From Neorhizobium galegae bv. officinalis (GTDB taxonomy: Bacteria > Pseudomonadota > Alphaproteobacteria > Rhizobiales > Rhizobiaceae), in contig CCRI01000002.1 in the NCBI GenBank assembly GCA_000985875.1, forward strand, positions 248,001 through 312,000: DNA of 64,000 nt, read 5' to 3'. The notes below the pieces were generated by a model, which was not told where the DNA came from, did not search any database, and saw only the letters and a program-made list of their open reading frames with translations. Below, in pieces: positions 54,206 through 63,387 of this stretch (position 1 is the stretch's first letter; each line of letters begins with the position of its first letter). A program made the position numbers and the translations under genes.

Positions 54206-56581
54206 TCAGGCCGCCCGTCGTTCCTGTTCCGCCATTTCCCGATTGATGTCCTCGATCAGGGCGTCGATATCCGCCTTGCTGAAGGTCTTGCGGAAGCGGC
54301 GGTCGAACGTGGTGAACAGGCCGAAGAACGAATTTGCGCAGTGTTCCAGCATGCGTTCGGCATCTTCGGCACCGACCGTGAGCTGCTCCTGCAGGAAACC
54401 GATGACCTTGCGGCGGGCGATCGGGTTGGCAAGCACGAAGACAGGCTGGGTATCCCGCTCGATCCGCCGATGCACCGAGGCGGAGGACACGGTGCGAAGC
54501 GCTGCATGAAGCCTGATATCCCGTGACGATGCGGCAATTTCGAGCGTAATCATGTCATCGTCCAGCGTCCAACGCCGGCGGGCCGTGTCGTAGGCGCAAA
54601 GATCTTCAGCCGGAATGGTCAGCGTGACTTTCCGGCTTTCGCCGGGTTTCAGCGAAATCTTGGCAAACGCCTTGAGCTCGCGGACCGGTCGTTTGAGACG
54701 CGGAGCGTCGCAGCGGGCATAGGCCTGGCAGATCTCCTTGCCTTCGCGCGCTCCGACATTGGTCACGGTAAAGCTCAGCGTCACCCTCTCGCCGAGGCGA
54801 AGCTCGTGCCTGTCCAATATAAGATCGGAGTAAGCGAAATCCGTGTAGCTCAGCCCATGGCCGAAGGGGAACAGCGGCTCGATCTGCCGCGCATCGTACC
54901 AGCGATAACCGACATGGATGCCCTCGCTGTAGACGTGACGGCCGTTCTCGCCCGGGTAGGTGAGATAAGTAGGCATGTCTTCCACCCGCTTCGGAAAGGT
55001 TGTAGTGAGCTTGCCGCTCGGATTGACGCGGCCGAACAGGATGTCGGCAATGCCGCCGCCCATGGCTTGGCCGGAGAAGAACATTTCCACCGCTGCCGGC
55101 ACCTTGTCGATCCACGGCATCACGACCGCATCTGGGCTGGCAACGACCACGACGACATTGGGATTGGCAGCAATAAGCCGCTCCACAAGTTCGTCATGCC
55201 CCGGTGCGAGGCCAAGGGTACGTCGGTCCGACCCCTCTCCGTCATAACCGTTTTCATTGTTGACGAAGACGATCACCATGTCGGCTTCGGCCACGCCGGC
55301 TTCGGCCTCCGTGATCAAGGCTTCGCGCTCGGCTTGGAATTCACTCGTCCCGCGGAACACATTGACCTCAATATCGTCGCCTGCGAGCTTGAGGATTTCC
55401 TCGACCGGCACGTCGACGGAGGTCGGCATGGTCGTTGCGCAGCCCGATCCCTGGATCACGGGAGTGCCGGCACCCTCGCCGACGACGGCGATGCGCTTGA
55501 CCCTGGAAGGTTCGATCGGAAGAATCCCGCCTTCATTCTTGAGCAGGACCATCGATTCGGCCGCCATCCTGCGGGCGAGCGCATGATGCTCGGCGCGATC
55601 GAAGGTAACGGCGCGGTTCTCACCGAGCTTTACGAGATATACGAGCTTCAGGACCCTTTCGCACGCAGTGTCGACAACGGCGCGGTCAACCTGGCCGGCG
55701 CGGATTGCCTCCAGAAGGTCTGCCTTGCGGGTCTCGCTTTCAGGCATGTCCAGATCATTGCCGGCGGCCAGTGAGGCGGGTCGGTCCTTGATCCCGTGCC
55801 AGTCGGATACCACAAGCCCCTGGTAGCCCCATTCCTCACGCAGCACTTCATTGAGCAGCCATGGATCTTCGGCAGCCTGAACGCCGTTCAGCCGGTTGTA
55901 GGAACTCATGACGGTCCAGGGGTTGCTCTGCTTGATCGCCCGCTCGAAACCACGCAGGTAGATCTCGCGCAAAGCGCGTTCCTCGACCACGGAATCCATC
56001 GTGGTTCGCTCGACTTCCGAATTATTGCAGGCAAAGTGCTTGAGCGAGGCGCCAACACCGTTGTCTTGCAGTCCATTGATCACGCCGGCTGCAAAGTCGC
56101 CGGTCAATACCGGATCTTCCGCATAATATTCGTAGGAGCGCCCGCCGAGCGGCGTGCGGCGGATATTGATGCCGGGACCAAGCAGGAGATGGACGCCAAA
56201 CTCCTGGCATTCCATGGCAAGCGCCTCTCCGAGTTGGCGCGCGAGTTCGACATCCCATGAACATCCGAGGCTCGAGCCGTTTGGAAAGCATGTCGCCAGA
56301 TTCATCTGACCCCAGGCGATCTGCACGTGGTCGGCCCGCTGGTTCACGACCGACAGGAACGCGGCAAAATCCTGGCCGCCGGCCTCGTCGCCATCGATCT
56401 GCGGGATGGAATACCGGACCCCATAGGTGCCGTCGGTCATCACAATGCGCGGGATGCCGAGACGTTCGATCGACTCGGTTTTCCACATCCGGTGCCCAGC
56501 GAGAAGCGAAACCTTCTCCTCATCCGTCATTTCGGCGACGAGCTCAGCAAACTTGCCGTCCATCAGTCTTTGGTATGTCAA
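54206..56581 (-). CDS. Beta-glucosidase, glycoside hydrolase family 3
   Basis: 791 residues, no signal peptide, so cytoplasmic. GH3 N-domain (about 40-330) with RRTPLGGRSYEYYAEDP, SLKHFACNNSE and the nucleophile Asp 260 in GLVVSDWHG; GH3 C-domain (about 350-580) with NGYDGEGSDR and GRVNPSGKLTTTFPK; a fibronectin-III-like domain (about 615-690) follows, then a C-terminal extension of about 90 residues. It removes terminal beta-glucosyl (or xylosyl) groups. The start is a TTG with GGAGA at 8 bases; the ATG at 56563 has no ribosome site. Its role in the amine/amide cluster could be to deglycosylate an imported conjugate. Confidence 0.9.
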   Translation of the reverse strand: MTYQRLMDGKFAELVAEMTDEEKVSLLAGHRMWKTESIERLGIPRIVMTDGTYGVRYSIPQIDGDEAGGQDFAAFLSVVNQRADHVQIAWGQMNLATCFPNGSSLGCSWDVELARQLGEALAMECQEFGVHLLLGPGINIRRTPLGGRSYEYYAEDPVLTGDFAAGVINGLQDNGVGASLKHFACNNSEVERTTMDSVVEERALREIYLRGFERAIKQSNPWTVMSSYNRLNGVQAAEDPWLLNEVLREEWGYQGLVVSDWHGIKDRPASLAAGNDLDMPESETRKADLLEAIRAGQVDRAVVDTACERVLKLVYLVKLGENRAVTFDRAEHHALARRMAAESMVLLKNEGGILPIEPSRVKRIAVVGEGAGTPVIQGSGCATTMPTSVDVPVEEILKLAGDDIEVNVFRGTSEFQAEREALITEAEAGVAEADMVIVFVNNENGYDGEGSDRRTLGLAPGHDELVERLIAANPNVVVVVASPDAVVMPWIDKVPAAVEMFFSGQAMGGGIADILFGRVNPSGKLTTTFPKRVEDMPTYLTYPGENGRHVYSEGIHVGYRWYDARQIEPLFPFGHGLSYTDFAYSDLILDRHELRLGERVTLSFTVTNVGAREGKEICQAYARCDAPRLKRPVRELKAFAKISLKPGESRKVTLTIPAEDLCAYDTARRRWTLDDDMITLEIAASSRDIRLHAALRTVSSASVHRRIERDTQPVFVLANPIARRKVIGFLQEQLTVGAEDAERMLEHCANSFFGLFTTFDRRFRKTFSKADIDALIEDINREMAEQERRAA

Positions 56582-56820
56582 TTCTCACGTCTCCGGATGA
56601 TGCGATATTTCATGGTTCCCTGGATGAAGCGAACGATGAAAGGGCGCAGGCTCCCTGTCGGCAGCATCCATCTCGCCGTGGGCTGAGGCAAGTGCGTTTG
56701 ATGGCTGAAGGACCGCACGGGAATATCGAGGTTCATTTCACTGATGTCAGCTTGGCACTGCGAACAGACCAAGGAAAGAAAGCATTTCCGAAGCGAAGGT
56801 TCACCAAAAGCTTGGCATGC

Positions 56821-57771
56821 CTATGTCGGCGAGCGCCGACGCTCCATCAGCGGGGCGACCATGCCGGGAATATAGGCGTCGGATACGAACGACTTGCAGT
56901 GCTGCTCGAAAATTTCCAGAAGACGGGCTTTTCGCCCGCTCTTCAGCGAGAAGACCCCGATAACCACCGGCTTGTGGTCGCCGGTAATCGGGACGCGTAC
57001 GACCGGCCTTCCGTCCATCGCCACCTGGGATTTCGGCCGGACATTCGCCAACGTATAGCCGTATCCGTTGGCCACCATGGTCCGGATCACGTCCTGATGG
57101 GTCGAGCGCGTGGCAATTGTTGGCTCGAGCCCGTGTTTGGCAAACAAGCCGAGGAAATACTCCCGACTGATCGGCAGATCGAGCAGGATCAGCGGCGCCC
57201 CGGCCAACTCCTCCATGCTGATCGAGGAATGCCTCGCAAACGGATGGTTTTCACCAACCAGGACATGCGGCGGAAGGCTCGCAAGCGGCAGGAACTCAAA
57301 TCCGGCTGGAATGAGCAAATCATAGCTGATGACGACATCGAGTTCCGCCCGCTGCAACTTGTCGAGCAACGTCTCGTGATCGCTGACGGTCTGGGCAATG
57401 CGTGTCGCAGGGAACGCGGCGGTGAAGGAATGGGACAGTTCGGGCATGATCATCGATGCCAGGGTCACCATGCAGCCGAGCGACAGCTGGCCGCGAACCT
57501 TGTCGTTCACCTCGGAGGCCACGGTATACATGTGCTCGGCCTGGTCCACCAACCGCTTCGCCTCGACGAGCAGGACACGCCCGGCAGGCGTCAGGGAAAG
57601 ACCCTTCGCATGGTGGCGAACGAAGAGCTGGGTTTCCAGCTCTTCCTCAAGATGGGTAATGGCAGTCGAGATAGAGGGTTGCGATATGTTGAGGCGTTCG
57701 GAAGCCAGCGTGATGCTGCCGGTTTCTGCGGTCGCGATGAAATACTCGATCTGCCGTAATGTATATCTCAT
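56821..57771 (-). CDS. LysR-family transcriptional regulator
   Basis: 316 residues. N-terminal HTH LASERLNISQPSISTAITHL after the typical MRYTLRQIEYFIATAETGS opening, then a LysR substrate domain (about 90-300). Downstream of and in the same direction as the DUF1028 gene, and about 240 bases before the GH3 gene. Target genes may be the RidA/DUF1028/transporter set, or the TTAGG-N5-CCTAA sites further away; neither is shown. Confidence 0.92.
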   Translation of the reverse strand: MRYTLRQIEYFIATAETGSITLASERLNISQPSISTAITHLEEELETQLFVRHHAKGLSLTPAGRVLLVEAKRLVDQAEHMYTVASEVNDKVRGQLSLGCMVTLASMIMPELSHSFTAAFPATRIAQTVSDHETLLDKLQRAELDVVISYDLLIPAGFEFLPLASLPPHVLVGENHPFARHSSISMEELAGAPLILLDLPISREYFLGLFAKHGLEPTIATRSTHQDVIRTMVANGYGYTLANVRPKSQVAMDGRPVVRVPITGDHKPVVIGVFSLKSGRKARLLEIFEQHCKSFVSDAYIPGMVAPLMERRRSPT

Positions 57772-57822
57772 ACCGCTCGCTTATATCGGCAAATGCTGAA
57801 CGAACAAGCGGTCGATGAACGG

Positions 57823-58494
57823 TTATGCGTCTCCCGGAACCCCGAAGGAGGGCGCACTTTCCGGCGCCACGGCCCGACGCACATAATCCTCCATCTGCGG
57901 CTCGTAAACCTGCCAGATGTCGATCAAGCGCTCGATCGGCTGTTCAGACCAATCGACCCTGAGATCGACGACCGGCCACTCTGCCTCACGCACGACCTTT
58001 ACACCGGCGGAATAGACCGGCCCGGCCTCGCCGCCGGCGTCCAGTCCAGCCTTGAGCGCAACGAGAAGCCGCGCGCCCAGAAAGCCGCGGCTTTGCTCGA
58101 AGGCCTTGACCATCGCGGACGGTATCGACGCTGCGGCCAGAAGGTTGCCCGCCGCAATACAATCCCGTCCCTCCGCGACCCGATGGATACCCAATGCGCC
58201 ACTTCCGGAAAATGCGGCCGTGATGCCGTTTCGATCGATGATGGCAAGCTGGCGAAAATCCGCAAACGGCGTGGAGGCGACAAGTGCATCGCGAACTTGC
58301 GGGGCTGACTGCCCGGTCGCCAGTAGTTCAAGCCCGCGAATGCCGAGCACGGGATCGGTGATGTTCTGGCTTGCCACGACGCCGGCATCTGCCTTTGCAT
58401 GCGCGCATCGGGCCGCAACGGCGGGCGACGAGGAGGAAATCGCGATGCCAAAGGCTCCGGTGTCGGGGCAGCGGGCGGATATTGAAAAGGTCAT
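57823..58494 (-). CDS. DUF1028 family protein (putative Ntn-hydrolase)
   Basis: 223 residues. Family opening MTFSISARCPDTGAFGIAISS, then VVASQNITDPVLGIRGLELL and RQLAIIDRNGITAAFSGSG, matching DUF1028, whose fold is of the Ntn-hydrolase type, so amidase activity is suspected. The ATG at 58494 is 14 bases after the RidA stop; a longer open frame upstream is a shadow of the RidA gene. DUF1028 proteins often sit with RidA proteins and amino-acid or peptide catabolism genes, as here. Confidence 0.87.
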   Translation of the reverse strand: MTFSISARCPDTGAFGIAISSSSPAVAARCAHAKADAGVVASQNITDPVLGIRGLELLATGQSAPQVRDALVASTPFADFRQLAIIDRNGITAAFSGSGALGIHRVAEGRDCIAAGNLLAAASIPSAMVKAFEQSRGFLGARLLVALKAGLDAGGEAGPVYSAGVKVVREAEWPVVDLRVDWSEQPIERLIDIWQVYEPQMEDYVRRAVAPESAPSFGVPGDA

Positions 58495-58508
58495 GGGATA
58501 CGGCTCGC

Positions 58509-58931
58509 TTATGCTTCGTCGGGAATGACGGCAATCGCGTCCACCTCGACCAGCCATTCCGGCCTCGCGAGCGCTGAAACCACGATGCCGGTGGATACCG
58601 GATATACGCCCTTCAGCCATTTGCCGACCGTCCTGTAGACCGGTTCCCGATAACGGGGATCGATGATGTAGATGGTGATCTTGCAGATATGCTCCAGTTT
58701 CGACCCGGCCTCTTCCAGAAGCATTTTGATATTGGCCATGGCCTTCTCGGTCTGGCCTTCCGGATCGCCGATCGCGACGCTTTCGGAGGTGTCGAGATCC
58801 TGGCCGATCTGGCCCCGTACGAAAACCATGCTGCCCTTGGCGACGACGGTCTGGCACAGATCGTTGTCCAGCTTCTGCTCGGGGTAGGTTTCCTTCGTGT
58901 TGAACGGGCGGATGCGTTTGTGAACGACCAT
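58509..58931 (-). CDS. RidA-family (YjgF/UK114) protein
   Basis: 140 residues. Family traits: VFVRGQIGQDLDT, DPEGQTEKAMANIKMLLEEAG, CKITIYIIDPRYREPVY, and a final stretch ALARPEWLVEVDAIAVIP that supplies the Arg and Glu of the active cleft (here the Arg is in ARPEWLVE). RidA proteins hydrolyse reactive enamines/imines made by amino-acid oxidases, lyases or deaminases. Good GAGGAA site before the ATG. First gene of a pair with DUF1028. Confidence 0.9.
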   Translation of the reverse strand: MVVHKRIRPFNTKETYPEQKLDNDLCQTVVAKGSMVFVRGQIGQDLDTSESVAIGDPEGQTEKAMANIKMLLEEAGSKLEHICKITIYIIDPRYREPVYRTVGKWLKGVYPVSTGIVVSALARPEWLVEVDAIAVIPDEA

Positions 58932-59478
58932 TTTCGAATTCCTCGTTTTTAGATTTTCAATGTCCGCAACAATGCACGCCGTATCCGGCGCCTGCGGATC
59001 ATGCCGTAGCCTTCGCGGACTATTGCCGGAGGCACCCGCTTTGAAAAATAATGATTTCCGGTCCGTTGCTTTGCATAAACCGAGGCAATGCGGCCAACGG
59101 CTCCCGCCATGGGTTGGCTGGCGCTTCGAGGCGGAAAACTGCCCAATCACCGGCGGGCCGATCAGCGCCGGCGGATATTAAGGGAATTGGCGTGCCGGCG
59201 GCGTTGCGGTCGGCAGCAGGACCCGGGAATCCAAAGATCCACATATACGGCAAGTTCTATTGAGATTTGTCGCGTGGACGACCATGCGATGTCGAGCGCC
59301 GGATCCCGTGTTGAGGCTGAACGACCCGTTGCGTTAAACGCTAGACGAATTCTGCCACACCTCTCACGAGCCGCCCGGGGCGCGACTGCCGTCAGATCTA
59401 GAACGGGTTGGGCGACCGATCTGCGTTACGCCGCTGCCACGAAATCGCGTCGGCCGTCCTTTTACTCCCGTTGCGATC
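58932..59478. other. Long gap between the transporter operon and the RidA gene
   Basis: 547 bases with several short open frames, none with family likeness or a good ribosome site. No strong terminator follows the ATPase gene and no consensus promoter was found before RidA, though an AT-rich stretch close to its start (about 58940-58960) may be one. I see nothing else in it. Confidence 0.5.
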
Positions 59479-60543
59479 CTATTTGGTGATGACGAAGACA
59501 GCCTCCGGCATCCAGCTGATGCAACATTCCTCGCCTTCCCTGATGATCACCACATCGGCGCCGAGCATCCTGACGCGCATCGGAATATCCCCTGCCCGGC
59601 CGATCACGAGTGCATTGTCGCCGTAGTTGACGATCGTCTCGACGATCATGCGGACGTTCTTGCGGCCCTCGATCGGGTTGCGCGAGAGCTTGATATGCTC
59701 CGGGCGGATCAGCAGCGTCACCTTCTGGCCGTCGGCAAGAATATCCGTGGCAGCGTATTGGAAGGCTCCAAGCGTCGAGTTTTCGGCCGTTCTACCGGCT
59801 CCGCTGGTAATGGTTGCCGGGATCAGGTTGCTCTCGCCAATGAAGGCGGCAACGAAGGAGGTCTGCGGGCGATGGTAGATATCCAAGGGTGCTGCGACCT
59901 GCTCGATGCGTCCCTTCTCGAACACCACGATGCGATCGGACATCGACATGGCTTCCGACTGGTCGTGGGTCACGAAAATCGTGGTCACGCCGAGGCTGCG
60001 CTGGATGCGCTTGATCTCGATCTGCATCTGCTCGCGCAGGTTCTTGTCGAGCGCGCCGAGCGGCTCGTCGAGCAGGAGCAGCGAAGGCTCGAAGACCAGT
60101 GCGCGGGCAAGCGCGACACGCTGCTGCTGGCCACCGGACAGTTCCTTCGGATGACGATGACCAAAGCCCTTGAGGCCGACGAGAGACAGCGTGTCCTCTG
60201 CCTGCCGCAAGCCCTTTGAACGGCTGACGCCACGCATCTGCAGCGGGAAATAGACGTTTTCGACCGCCGTCTTGTGCGGAAACAGGGCGTAGTTCTGAAA
60301 CACGATGCCGATATTGCGCTCATGCGGCGCAAGCTCGGAGATCGACTGGCCACCGACTTGCACCTTGCCGCCGCTCGCCTTTTCGAAACCGGCAATGATC
60401 ATCAGGGTCGTCGTCTTGCCCGAGCCGCTCGGCCCCAGGAAGGTTACGAACTCCCCCTTGTCGACCGACAGGCTGACATCGTCGAGCGCCGTGAAATGCC
60501 CGTAGGTCTTGGTGATGTTGGAGAGTTGCAGGTAATTCGTCAT
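59479..60543 (-). CDS. Polyamine-type ABC transporter ATP-binding protein (PotA family), system 2
   Basis: 354 residues. Walker A GPSGSGKTT, Q-loop VFQNYALFPHKTA, signature [15 protein letters not shown], Walker B LLLLDEPLGALD, switch TIFVTHDQSEAM, TOBE domain from about 240. Clean AAGGA site. Last gene of the dipeptidase-SBP-permease-permease-ATPase operon. A paralogue of the system 1 ATPase at 48820-49893, with clearly different TOBE regions. Confidence 0.94.
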   Translation of the reverse strand: MTNYLQLSNITKTYGHFTALDDVSLSVDKGEFVTFLGPSGSGKTTTLMIIAGFEKASGGKVQVGGQSISELAPHERNIGIVFQNYALFPHKTAVENVYFPLQMRGVSRSKGLRQAEDTLSLVGLKGFGHRHPKELSGGQQQRVALARALVFEPSLLLLDEPLGALDKNLREQMQIEIKRIQRSLGVTTIFVTHDQSEAMSMSDRIVVFEKGRIEQVAAPLDIYHRPQTSFVAAFIGESNLIPATITSGAGRTAENSTLGAFQYAATDILADGQKVTLLIRPEHIKLSRNPIEGRKNVRMIVETIVNYGDNALVIGRAGDIPMRVRMLGADVVIIREGEECCISWMPEAVFVITK

Positions 60544-60574
60544 CGGAAGTCCTTGGGTAAGCCCTTGGGGATGT

Positions 60575-61378
60575 TCAGTGCGCGGCGGCCGGCCGGCTTG
60601 GCTTGGGAGCGCGGCTGCGCAGCGCGCTGGCGAAATAGGGAGCCGCGATGCCGAGCAGCACGACGAAGAACAGCAGCGTCGAGATGACGGCGATTACCGG
60701 ATCGGCCTCCTGGCGGATGCTGTCGAACATCTTGCGCGGCAGGGTCTCGGCGTCGCGGCCCGAGATGAAGATCGCGACCACGGTCTCGTCGAAGGACTGG
60801 ATGAAGGCGAAGAGCGAACTGATGACCAGTCCCGGCCGCAGGATCGGCAATGTCACGTGCAGGAAGGTCTTCGCCGGGCTGGCGCCGAGGCTCTGCGCAG
60901 CCCGTTCAAAGTTTCGGTCGAAACCTTTGAGATTGGCGGAGAGGACGAGGAAGGCGATCGGCACCGACAGGCAGGTATGTGCCAGGATGACGCCGAGATG
61001 GCTGTGCACCAGCCCGAGATCGCCGAAATAGGAATAATAGCCGACCGCCATGACGATATGCGGCACTGCCATCGGCATCAGCATCATCAGGTCGGCAAAA
61101 CCCTTGCCGCGAAACTTGTGGCGCACCAGAGCGAATGTTGCGGGCACGACCAGGGCCATGGTGAGAATGGTCGTGGCGGTCGCAATCAGGATGCTGTTCC
61201 AGGTCGGGATCAGCCAGTCCACGCTGGTGAAATAGGCGCGATAATAGCCGAGCCAATAGCCCGGCGGCGGGAACTGCAGCGAACTCGCATTCGAAAACGA
61301 CATCGGCACGACGATGACGAGCGGTGCTGCAATGAAGAGCACAACGATGAAACCTGCCCAGCGCATGAACGTGTTCAT
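60575..61378 (-). CDS. Polyamine-type ABC permease (PotC family), system 2
   Basis: 267 residues, six helices, with the EAA loop FERAAQSLGASPAKTFLHVTL and IQSFDETVVAIFISG, the PotC hallmark. Lies 6 bases after the PotB-like partner's stop. Equivalent to the second half of the fused permease in system 1. Confidence 0.93.
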   Translation of the reverse strand: MNTFMRWAGFIVVLFIAAPLVIVVPMSFSNASSLQFPPPGYWLGYYRAYFTSVDWLIPTWNSILIATATTILTMALVVPATFALVRHKFRGKGFADLMMLMPMAVPHIVMAVGYYSYFGDLGLVHSHLGVILAHTCLSVPIAFLVLSANLKGFDRNFERAAQSLGASPAKTFLHVTLPILRPGLVISSLFAFIQSFDETVVAIFISGRDAETLPRKMFDSIRQEADPVIAVISTLLFFVVLLGIAAPYFASALRSRAPKPSRPAAAH

Positions 61379-61384
61379 GTTCGG

Positions 61385-62233
61385 TCACCCCCAGAGTTTG
61401 TCGAGGCCGAAACGGCGGTGATAGATGGTGAGGATGATGAGCGTCACCACGAGCAGGATCATCGCCATGGCGGAGCCCAGGCCGAATGCGAGGAATTCCT
61501 CGATCTGGTGACCGATCAGGCCGGCGATCATCTGCTCGCGCGGACTGCCGAGCAGAACCGGCGTCACATAGAAACCGAGGCAGATGACGAAGACGAGAAC
61601 CGATCCATTGGCGATGCCGGGCGCCGTCAGCGGCAGATAGACATGCCGGAACAGCGACCAGCCCCTGGCCCCGAGGCTTTCCGCCGAGCGGATCAGCGCC
61701 GGGTCGATCTTCTTCATGACCGTGTAGATGTTCATGATCATGTAGGGCGCCAGGATATGCACCATGGCGAGCGTCGAGGAAAACCGCGTGAAGAGAAGCT
61801 GCGGCGGTTTGTCGAAGCCGATCATCTCCAGGAAGGCGATCAGCGGGCCGTTATTGCCGAGCAAAACCATCCACGAATAGGTGCGGACGAGGAAACTGGT
61901 CCAGAAGCTCATGGTGACGAGCAGCAGGATCAGCATCGCCGTGCGCGGTTTGGAATGCGCCATCAGATAGGCCAGCGGATAACCGACCAGAAGGCAGCAG
62001 AGCGTCACGAAGGCGGCCGTCACGAACGTGTTCAGAAAGACACGCTGGTAGAGCGCTCCGGTCAGGACCTTCTGATAGTTGGCAAGCGAGACTTTCGGCT
62101 CCGTGAAACTCATGATCGCCACTTCGGCAAGCGGCACGACGAAGAAGATGAGCATGTAGATGCCGAGCGGCGCCAGAAGCAGCCATGGCCAGATGTTCGT
62201 CTTTTCCGTCAGTTTTGAAAGGCTGATGCCCAT
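61385..62233 (-). CDS. Polyamine-type ABC permease (PotB family), system 2
   Basis: 282 residues. PotB features: a long first helix PWLLLAPLGIYMLIFFVVP, the loop LIRSAESLGARGWSLFRHVYL and TPVLLGSPREQMIAGLIG. The ATG at 62233 has AAGGGA; the open frame further upstream covers the intergenic stem-loop and is not coding. Forms a heterodimer with the PotC-like gene. Confidence 0.93.
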   Translation of the reverse strand: MGISLSKLTEKTNIWPWLLLAPLGIYMLIFFVVPLAEVAIMSFTEPKVSLANYQKVLTGALYQRVFLNTFVTAAFVTLCCLLVGYPLAYLMAHSKPRTAMLILLLVTMSFWTSFLVRTYSWMVLLGNNGPLIAFLEMIGFDKPPQLLFTRFSSTLAMVHILAPYMIMNIYTVMKKIDPALIRSAESLGARGWSLFRHVYLPLTAPGIANGSVLVFVICLGFYVTPVLLGSPREQMIAGLIGHQIEEFLAFGLGSAMAMILLVVTLIILTIYHRRFGLDKLWG

Positions 62234-62268
62234 TGCCGTTCCCTTTTTATGGCAGGCAGGGTCGCTGC

Positions 62269-62298
62269 GGCATCGCGCGGTCGTTCCCGCGCGATGCC
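62269..62298 (-). promoter_or_regulatory. Stem-loop between binding-protein and permease genes
   Basis: GGCATCGCGCG and CGCGCGATGCC form a perfect 11-bp stem with an 8-base loop, the strongest of the four such elements, in the 98-base gap between the binding-protein stop and the PotB-like start. No T-tract follows. Confidence 0.65.
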
Positions 62299-62331
62299 GG
62301 CCAGCGGGTCGGGTTGATCCAGGAGAGCGGA

Positions 62332-63372
62332 TCAGCTCGCGACCCACTCCTCGAAACGTTCGGCGAGTTCCGCCGGGTCTATGCCCAAATTCGCCATGTC
62401 CTGCTCGAAGGTCAGCTTGTAGTTATCCGGCGAGGTCGGCATGCGCTTGGCATCCGCCGGATCGACGAACTGGTTGGAGGCCGGGTTCAGTGCGCCGTAG
62501 TCCGCAGCCTTGGAGAAGCCGGCGAGCGGCTTGGCGCTGGTCGCGAATTCGACGAATTTCCTGGCGTTCTCGAGGTTCGGGGTCTTCTTGGCGACAACCC
62601 AATAGGCGCGCTCGATCTCGCCCTGGTTCCAGGTCATGGCCACCGGCGCGCCCGCCTTTTCGGCCTCGAAATACCGGCCGTGCCAAATGCCGATCATGTC
62701 GATCTCCCCGTCCCGCAGGATCTGCGTCGACTGGGCGCCGGCAGTCCACCAGACGCGGATATGCGGCTTGATCTTGTCGAGCGACTTGAAGGCCCGGTCC
62801 ACGTCGAGCGGATAGAGATCCTTGACCGCGACACCGTCGGCCAGAAGCGCGATCGGGATGACGCGCGACGCATAACGCTGCAGCGACCGTCCGCCGGGGA
62901 ATTTCTCGACGTTCCAGAAATCGGCCCAGGTCTTCGGGCTTTCCTTATATTTGTCCTTGCGCCAGGCCATGATGGTGGCAAACGCATGCGAAGCAACGCC
63001 GTTTTCGAAGAGGCCGCCTTTGTATGGCTCCTTCAGCGCTTCGATGATGCCGGCCTGATTGGCCCGCACCAGCTCGCCGCCGCCAAGCGTGGTGACGTCG
63101 AACTCGTAGGTGCCCGTCTTCACCTGCTGGGCGAGCTTGGCAAAGGAGACCGGAGAGACGGTCTTCACCTGGATGCCGGTTTCAGCGGTGAAGGGGTCGA
63201 TGAGATGGGCCTTTGCGGCAGCCTCCCACGGACCGCCCCAGGTGTTGACGTAGAGGATCTTCTCCTGCGCGCGAACGAGATAGGGAGCGGCAAGCGAGGC
63301 GGTGATCGCAGCGCCGGCCGTCTTCAGGAAACGGCGGCGGTCAGGCATGAGAAATGTCTTCATTCCGGTCAT
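62332..63372 (-). CDS. PotD-like substrate-binding protein with Tat signal, system 2
   Basis: 346 residues. Twin-arginine signal PDRRRFLKTAGAA and a hydrophobic run, cleavage near residue 35 (LVRAQEK). Mature segments match its system 1 paralogue: YPLDVDRAFKSLDKI, VWWTAGAQSTQILRDGE, MTWNQGEIERAYW. Strong GAGGAGA site before the ATG, 15 bases after the dipeptidase stop. Given the dipeptidase, RidA and DUF1028 neighbours, the ligand may be a modified dipeptide or amino-acid derivative rather than a polyamine. Confidence 0.92.
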   Translation of the reverse strand: MTGMKTFLMPDRRRFLKTAGAAITASLAAPYLVRAQEKILYVNTWGGPWEAAAKAHLIDPFTAETGIQVKTVSPVSFAKLAQQVKTGTYEFDVTTLGGGELVRANQAGIIEALKEPYKGGLFENGVASHAFATIMAWRKDKYKESPKTWADFWNVEKFPGGRSLQRYASRVIPIALLADGVAVKDLYPLDVDRAFKSLDKIKPHIRVWWTAGAQSTQILRDGEIDMIGIWHGRYFEAEKAGAPVAMTWNQGEIERAYWVVAKKTPNLENARKFVEFATSAKPLAGFSKAADYGALNPASNQFVDPADAKRMPTSPDNYKLTFEQDMANLGIDPAELAERFEEWVAS

Positions 63373-63387
63373 TGCAGTTCTCCTCTT

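Noticed and set aside
59020-59253. 77-codon minus-strand frame in the gap before the RidA gene
   Set aside because: No family likeness and no ribosome site; amino-acid composition is that of random high-GC DNA.
60578-62218. 546-codon plus-strand open frame opposite the system 2 permeases
   Set aside because: Very rich in Asp, Glu, His and Arg, the typical antisense image of hydrophobic helices; PotB/PotC motifs are on the minus strand.
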